NCBI GenBank assembly: GCA_026929865.2
Contig: CM049405.1
Span: forward strand, 23,012,001-23,076,000
Source: Hyperoplus lanceolatus
Taxonomy: Eukaryota > Chordata > Actinopteri > Uranoscopiformes > Ammodytidae
Length of the DNA: 64,000 nucleotides
Direction: 5' to 3'
Under the pieces are notes generated by a model. That model saw only the letters and a program-made list of their open reading frames with translations. It did not search any database and was not told the origin of the DNA. Of this stretch, positions 62,940 to 64,000 are shown in pieces. Both the position numbers and the translations under genes were made by a program. Every line of letters begins with the position of its first letter. Positions within the stretch are counted from its first letter, which is position 1.

Positions 62940-64000
62940 CTGAAATAAAAAAAAACATTACATATGTATTTAGGCTTTACACACATTAAATTCCCCTGAA
63001 ACTCAAAAGAGTGTTAGAGGGTGACATTATCAATGATCAACCAGTACAAATTTGTAGGATACGGTTAGGATATCATTAGTTATGTTGTGACATTTCAATT
63101 ATTCTGTTTTTACTATATACTGCATTTCCACTTAAAGTTAAACAAAGTTGTTCGTGAAATCATTTCTATCAGTAGAGATGCATGCCTGGTGTGCAAAAAG
63201 ATGAATGCTCAGGATTGATGTGTTGGCTCTGTAACATTGGAGTAATGTTTGCAAATGAATGCAAAGCAAATAGCAAACAGAGCACAGTGAAGATGTAGCT
63301 TGAGGATATTAGTAGCTGTAAACCTATGCTTGAGTATTACAACAGAGAATCCTTGAAAGAGCCAATTTATGAGTCAAAAAAGCTATCTCTTAAAGATGGG
63401 AAAATCAAGAAATGTACCTAATGGCTCATTCCTACCTATAGCAGAGTGTTGCATAATCTTTAAGAGCAGCTCTCAGATGACTACTCGATCAATCACATCG
63501 CAATCGCACCAATACTGTATCTTCCTCATCTTTCGTTCTGTTGTAACCCTTACATTTCAGACATACAGTAATGTGCAAAAGGCTAAGTGATGGTGGATTG
63601 GATTTCTGTGAAATTTATATCTCAAGGAGCAGGCAGTGAAGCAGAGGAAAAATATTACAAGGAGATTCTAGTACCACAATAGAAAGTTAGGTGATGCATT
63701 GAAAAAGATGCCATGAAATACTATGTATCAGTCAATCAAAGGTGTGTTCTTCTAGAGCTCGCTGTAGAACTTCTTGTTCTGTATGCTGAGGAACTTTGAT
63801 TTTACATTTGTGAGTAAGAATATGAGTCAAGGATTTTTCTTAGATCTTTTAACCAAGATAATGATGTATCACTCCTCTGACATTAGATACATCAGTGCAC
63901 ATATCGGGTATGGTGAATTTAAAACCAAAAAGTATCGGCAATGACTTCATGATACGACACGCATCACAATACATGGGATATAATATATCGCAATAAATTG
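62940..64000 (-). other. Gene 2 intron continuing past the window
   Basis: The 195-nt exon with DGRGSGFQG expected next is not present. The terminal 120 bases resemble the atatcgcaatacatg repeat text seen near 56.2-56.6 kb. Confidence 0.5.

Overview
This window looks like nuclear DNA from a teleost fish. The evidence is split, intron-rich genes with GT..AG junctions, long (CA)n/(GT)n and (GATA)n microsatellites, and a repeat load of Tc1-like, hAT-like, PIF/Harbinger-like, LINE and tRNA-SINE sequences typical of bony fish. There are no bacterial, organellar or viral gene sets.

Two protein-coding genes are supported, and both belong to the DPP10/DPP6 group (inactive dipeptidyl-peptidase-like proteins, auxiliary subunits of Kv4 potassium channels). 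Gene 1 is on the plus strand and spans 4208-49933. It has 23 visible coding exons that join in one open frame of 705 residues to a TAA stop. Its first exons (cytoplasmic tail, membrane anchor, start) lie left of the window. Gene 2 is on the minus strand. Only its last 6 coding exons (62939 down to 58696, 165 residues) are inside, and the rest lies to the right. The two genes are tail to tail, with 8.8 kb between their stop codons. They share exon lengths (55, 100, 59, 73, 74 nt) and intron phases in the common part, so they are duplicates of an intron-containing gene. By hand alignment they are identical at slightly under half of positions, so the split is old. Both lack the catalytic serine: gene 1 has Ala and gene 2 has Gly. 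Gene 2 resembles classical DPP10 most closely at its C-terminus. Gene 1 has a very DPP10-like propeller but a more diverged hydrolase domain.

Layout: 1-4207 intron of gene 1. 4208-6132 two exons. 6133-24016 a 17.9 kb intron full of transposons: an hAT-like element, a TTAA-flanked element, and a 6.5 kb long-inverted-repeat element at 17292-23757 with a perfect 7-bp target duplication and a palindromic Tc1-like element nested in it. 24017-33286 the propeller exons. 33287-39450 a repeat-rich intron (MITE, a roughly 365-bp GT-bearing satellite, a PIF/Harbinger-like element and a second MITE). 39451-49933 the hydrolase exons, with a LINE fragment between ATCT arrays and a palindromic Tc1 copy. 49934-51.7 kb the probable 3' UTR. 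52-58.7 kb intergenic repeats with a second palindromic Tc1 copy inside another inverted-repeat element. 58696-64000 the end of gene 2.

The most unusual points are the convergent DPP10-type pair with different nucleophile substitutions, the 6.5 kb unclassified long-terminal-inverted-repeat transposon, and the fact that all three Tc1-like elements are head-to-head palindromes carrying only the C-terminal part of the transposase in both arms. No database search was possible. Family names for repeats rest on end structure, target duplications and remembered motifs.
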